NCBI RefSeq assembly: GCF_002095475.1
Contig: NZ_MLFR01000013.1
Span: forward strand, 1 to 64,000
Direction: 5' to 3'
DNA from: Pantoea rwandensis
Lineage (GTDB): Bacteria > Pseudomonadota > Gammaproteobacteria > Enterobacterales > Enterobacteriaceae
DNA: 64,000 nucleotides
Numbering within the stretch: position 1 is the first letter of the stretch; each line of letters begins with the position of its first letter. Shown here piece by piece: positions 55,875 through 64,000 of the stretch. The position numbers were made by a program, and so were the translations under genes. A model generated the notes under the pieces. That model made no database searches. It saw only the letters and a program-made list of their open reading frames with translations, and was not told where the DNA came from.

Positions 55875-56479
55875 TTATTTATGACGCGCACGCAGATTGT
55901 TAATGATGGTGCTCAAATCCAGGTCTTGATCCTGCAGCAATACCATCAGGTGGTACAGCAAGTCAGACGCTTCATTGGTCAGCTCATGGCGGTCATTGAC
56001 CGTGGCAGCCAATGCGGTTTCCACGCCTTCTTCACCCACTTTCTGCGCGATACGCTTGGTGCCGCTGGCATACAGTTTCGCGGTGTATGAACTCTCAGGA
56101 TCGGCGCTCTTACGCGAAGCCAATAACTGCTCCAACTGATACAGGAACGCCCAATCTGGCGCAGCCGGTGAGAAGCAGCTTGATGTTCCAAGGTGGCAAG
56201 TCGGCCCAATCGGGTTCGCCAATACCAGCAGTGTGTCGTTATCACAATCTGGCGTGATGCTCGCGACCTGCAAGAAGTGTCCAGAGGTTTCACCTTTGGT
56301 CCACAGGCGGTTTTTGGTGCGGGAGAAGAAGGTGACGTTGCCTTCCGCCAGCGTCTTTTGCAGCGCTTCCTCATTCATATAACCGTGCATCAACACTTCG
56401 CCAGAGACGTTGTGCTGGACGATAACAGGCATCATGCCCGCGGTTTTGGCCCAATCCAGTTTGGCCAGTTGTTCTGCAG

Positions 56480-56486
<7 letters not shown>
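55875..56486 (-). CDS. hisI: Bifunctional phosphoribosyl-AMP cyclohydrolase / phosphoribosyl-ATP pyrophosphatase HisIE
   Basis: Catalyses steps 2 and 3 of histidine synthesis. It has 203 residues, equal to E. coli. The cyclohydrolase half has [48 protein letters not shown] and [12 protein letters not shown] with its metal-binding Cys and His. The pyrophosphatase half has [20 protein letters not shown] and EGVETALAA. The gene is last in the operon and overlaps hisF by 7 bases. Confidence 0.97.
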
Positions 56487-58564
<2,078 letters not shown>

Positions 58565-58565
<1 letters not shown>

Positions 58566-59632
58566 CACAGCACTCCTTTCGAGCTCGGCAGGGTGTTGCC
58601 TTCCACGCGAATCGCCTGGCGCAAGGTGCGGCCAAAGGCTTTGAACAGGCTTTCCACACGGTGATGGTCGTTCTTGCCTTTGGTTTTCAGGTGCAGGGTG
58701 CTCATCATGGCGTAGGAGAGAGAGCTGAAGAAGTGCTCAACCATCTCGGTGCTTAGATCGCCAACGCGCTGATAGCTAAACTCGGCTTTGAATTCGATGT
58801 GCGGACGGCCAGAGATATCCAGCGCGCAGCGCGCCAGGCACTCATCCATCGGCAGCACGAAGCCGAAACGACCGATGCCACGTTTGTCACCCAGCGCTTT
58901 CAGCAGGGCTTCACCCAGCGCCAGACCGGTATCTTCCACGGTGTGATGATCGTCGATATACAGATCGCCTTTCACATCGATATTCATGCGGAAACCGCCG
59001 TGTACCGCAATCTGATCCAGCATGTGGTCAAAGAAGCCGACGCCAGTGTTGATCTTGCTGCCGCCTTCGCGGTCCAGCCACACTTCCACTTTGATCTGTG
59101 TCTCTTTGGTATCGCGTTGTACCAGCGCATGGCGATCGCGTTTGGTCAGTTGCGTTTGAATCGCATCCCAATCGATCCCTTCCTTGCCATAGCGTAGACC
59201 CTGAATGCCCATATTCTCGGCCAGCTGAATATCGGTGAGGCGGTCGCCGATCACATAGCTGTTCGCCGTGTCCAGTGCGCCTTGTGCCAGCCAGGCTGCT
59301 ACCATTTTGGTTTTCGGCTTGCGGCAATCGCAATGGTCATCGGGCATGTGTGGGCAGATCAGGATGTCACTGAAGTTGATGCCCTGCGAGGTCAGGATCT
59401 GCATCATCAGGTTGTGTGGGCCATCAAAATCAGCCTGTGGGAAGCTGTCTGTGCCCAAGCCATCCTGATTGGTGATCATCACCAGCTGATAACCGGCATT
59501 TTGTAGGGCCAGCAGCGCAGGAATGGCATTCTTTTCAAACGCCAGCTTTTCCATGCGATCCACCTGAAAATCGGTTGGTGGTTCAGAGATGATGGTACCG
59601 TCGCGGTCGATAAAAAGGGTCTTCTGGCTCAT
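58565..59632 (-). CDS. hisB: Bifunctional histidinol-phosphatase / imidazoleglycerol-phosphate dehydratase HisB
   Basis: Fusion enzyme of 355 residues, as in E. coli. The N-terminal HAD phosphatase has [20 protein letters not shown] and [13 protein letters not shown], plus a zinc loop [18 protein letters not shown]. The C-terminal dehydratase, from residue 165, has [33 protein letters not shown] and [16 protein letters not shown] with the metal-binding His clusters. The start is the ATG at 59632, five bases from the hisC stop. The longer frame to 59680 runs into hisC and is rejected. Confidence 0.96.
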
Positions 59633-59634
59633 GC

Positions 59635-62908
<3,274 letters not shown>

Positions 62909-62964
62909 GGTTCCTGTCCTCTTATTCAATCCTGTCTGAACTCAGTTGGGTTGCGTTCGCCCAT

Positions 62965-62994
62965 AAAAAAACCCCGGAAGATGATCTTCCGGGG
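62965..62994 (-). terminator. his operon attenuator terminator
   Basis: On the minus strand CCCCGGAAGAT and ATCTTCCGGGG form a long GC-rich stem followed by seven T, between hisL and hisG. It is the classical transcription attenuator, controlled by translation of the His-rich leader peptide. Confidence 0.93.
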
Positions 62995-63058
62995 GCTCTC
63001 TTTGCGTTCGCACCACTGGAAGATCCTAATCGTCTCCCAGCACACATCGCCTGAAAGA

Positions 63059-63106
63059 CTAGTCAGGATGATGGTGATGATGGTGGTTGAACTGAACGCG
63101 TGTCAT
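63059..63106 (-). CDS. hisL: his operon leader peptide HisL
   Basis: A 15-codon leader peptide, MTRVQFNHHHHHHPD, with six consecutive histidines (the E. coli leader has seven). When charged tRNA-His is scarce the ribosome stalls here and the attenuator hairpin does not form. It is too short for routine gene calling, but the composition, place and downstream terminator make it certain. Confidence 0.96.
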   Translation of the reverse strand: MTRVQFNHHHHHHPD

Positions 63107-63149
63107 AGTAAATTCCGTTGCTGAATGAGTATTCATTTGCGTGCTGATT

Positions 63150-63178
63150 AACCTAACGAAGATGACGGCGCTTGGCAA
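63150..63178 (-). promoter_or_regulatory. his operon promoter
   Basis: On the minus strand TTGCCA (-35, 63173-63178) and TAGGTT (-10, 63150-63155) are 17 bases apart, about 45 bases before hisL. TAGGTT is the -10 I recall for the Salmonella/E. coli his promoter. Confidence 0.75.
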
Positions 63179-63286
63179 CCCTTTTTTAACGTCAGTTCTC
63201 GGAACCTTCCGCAACAGTTTGCACTGGTTTGCCATACACGCTGGGACTAAGATGGAATGTCTTAGCGCCGTAAAGCAGGAGTTATC

Positions 63287-64000
63287 ATGAAAAAAGTCGC
63301 GATTGTAGGTCTTGGATGGCTGGGTATGCCGCTGGCGATGGCGTTAACGGCACGTGGCTGGCAGGTAACCGGCAGCAAAACCTCCCCTGATGGAGTAGAT
63401 GCCGCACGTCGCTGCGGGATTGAGGCTTTTCCCTTAGTGCTAACCCCCGAAATTGAGTGTGAAGCCGATGAGCTTGCCATGCTTATGTCCGTTGACGCGC
63501 TGGTGGTGACGTTGCCTGCCAGCCGCACGGTTCAGGGCGGTGAAGATTACATGCAAGCGGTGCAGAACGTGGTGGATACCGCATTGGCGCACAAGGTGCC
63601 GCGTATCATCTTTACCAGTTCATCATCAGTGTATGGCACCGGTTCAGGTGTAATGAAAGAGAGCAGTGCGCTACAGCCGGAGAGCGTGGCCGGTAAGACG
63701 CTGGTGGAGCTGGAGAACTGGTTGCATGACTTGCCCGGTACCAGCGTGGATATCGTGCGTCTGGCGGGATTAGTCGGGCCGAATCGTCATCCGGGGCGTT
63801 TCCTCGCGGGTAAAACAGGGTTGGAAAATGGCGGGCACGCCGTCAATCTGGTGCATCTCGATGATGTCGTCGAGGCCATTGTGTTGCTGCTGCAATCCCC
63901 TAAAGGTGGGCGAGTCTATAATTTGTGCGCGTCGAAACATCCGTCTCGCGATGATTTTTATCCGTTTGTTTCAAAGCAACTGGGGCTGGTGGCACCGACG
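63287..64000 (+). CDS. yeeZ: YeeZ-like NAD-dependent epimerase/dehydratase family protein (partial, cut by window edge)
   Basis: Extended short-chain dehydrogenase/reductase-like protein. About 238 residues are visible and the 3' end is outside the window. The nucleotide-binding start is KKVAIVGLGWLGMPLAMALT, with GLGWLG replacing the usual GxxGxxG. FTSSSSVYGTGSG corresponds to the catalytic Ser region, but no Tyr-x3-Lys is seen in the usual place (ESVAGKTLVELENW), so it may not be an active dehydrogenase. AGGAG lies 6 bases before the ATG at 63287. It is divergent from the his operon, as in E. coli. Confidence 0.9.
   Translation, partial: MKKVAIVGLGWLGMPLAMALTARGWQVTGSKTSPDGVDAARRCGIEAFPLVLTPEIECEADELAMLMSVDALVVTLPASRTVQGGEDYMQAVQNVVDTALAHKVPRIIFTSSSSVYGTGSGVMKESSALQPESVAGKTLVELENWLHDLPGTSVDIVRLAGLVGPNRHPGRFLAGKTGLENGGHAVNLVHLDDVVEAIVLLLQSPKGGRVYNLCASKHPSRDDFYPFVSKQLGLVAPT

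Overview
The window looks like the chromosome of an Enterobacterales bacterium of the family Erwiniaceae, most like Pantoea or Erwinia. The evidence is an amylovoran/stewartan-type exopolysaccharide (EPS) operon (amsG-wza-wzb-wzc-...-amsF-amsJ-amsK-wzx) followed by galF-galE, an O-antigen locus, gnd and the his operon, preceded by the E. coli-like block mdtABCD, yegD, yegE, udk, dcd, asmA, yegH. No tRNA, rRNA, prophage, insertion sequence or CRISPR array was recognised.

Layout. 1-8.6 kb (minus strand): mdtA-mdtB-mdtC RND efflux operon with a vapBC toxin-antitoxin pair lying between mdtC and mdtD; mdtD runs off the left edge. 8.8-11.4 kb: an aldo/keto reductase and an OprB-type sugar porin. 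11.4-16.3 kb (minus): a tandem repeat, yegD (Hsp70-like), a diguanylate cyclase like YegE but without its EAL domain, and a PAP2 phosphatase. 16.6-21.6 kb: udk, dcd, an ERIC element, asmA (frameshifted), and yegH on the other strand. 21.6-37.5 kb: the EPS operon behind a 0.8 kb leader with an RcsAB-box-like site and a JUMPstart/ops element. 38.2-40.2 kb: galF and galE. 40.2-51.4 kb: a second ops element and an AT-rich ABC-transporter-type O-antigen operon (rfbBDAC, glycosyltransferase, wzm, wzt, a WbdD-like methyltransferase with coiled coil, and a WbsX-RgpF fusion). 51.6-55.7 kb: gnd and three accessory genes. 55.9-63.2 kb (minus): hisLGDCBHAFIE with leader peptide, attenuator and promoter. 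63.3 kb to the end: yeeZ, cut by the right edge.

How it works together. Two surface polysaccharides are made here. The EPS operon carries an initiating sugar-phosphate transferase, export proteins, glycosyltransferases, a pyruvyl transferase, a tailspike-like AmsF and a Wzx flippase, but no Wzy polymerase where amsC/wceL is expected. The O-antigen operon makes dTDP-L-rhamnose and exports a finished chain through Wzm/Wzt. The methyltransferase with a heptad-repeat coiled coil is a candidate chain terminator and length ruler, fitting the absence of wzz. Both operons have ops sites, so both are probably RfaH-dependent.

Quality warning. Four normally intact genes (mdtD, mdtB, asmA, hisD) each carry a single-base indel, at least three of them in short homopolymers. 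Each is repaired by one base, so sequencing or assembly error is the leading explanation. Several dispersed repeat families (ERIC, a roughly 103 bp unit, short GTAGCGGCGC palindromes, and 28 bp and 41 bp tandem arrays) fill the intergenic spaces.
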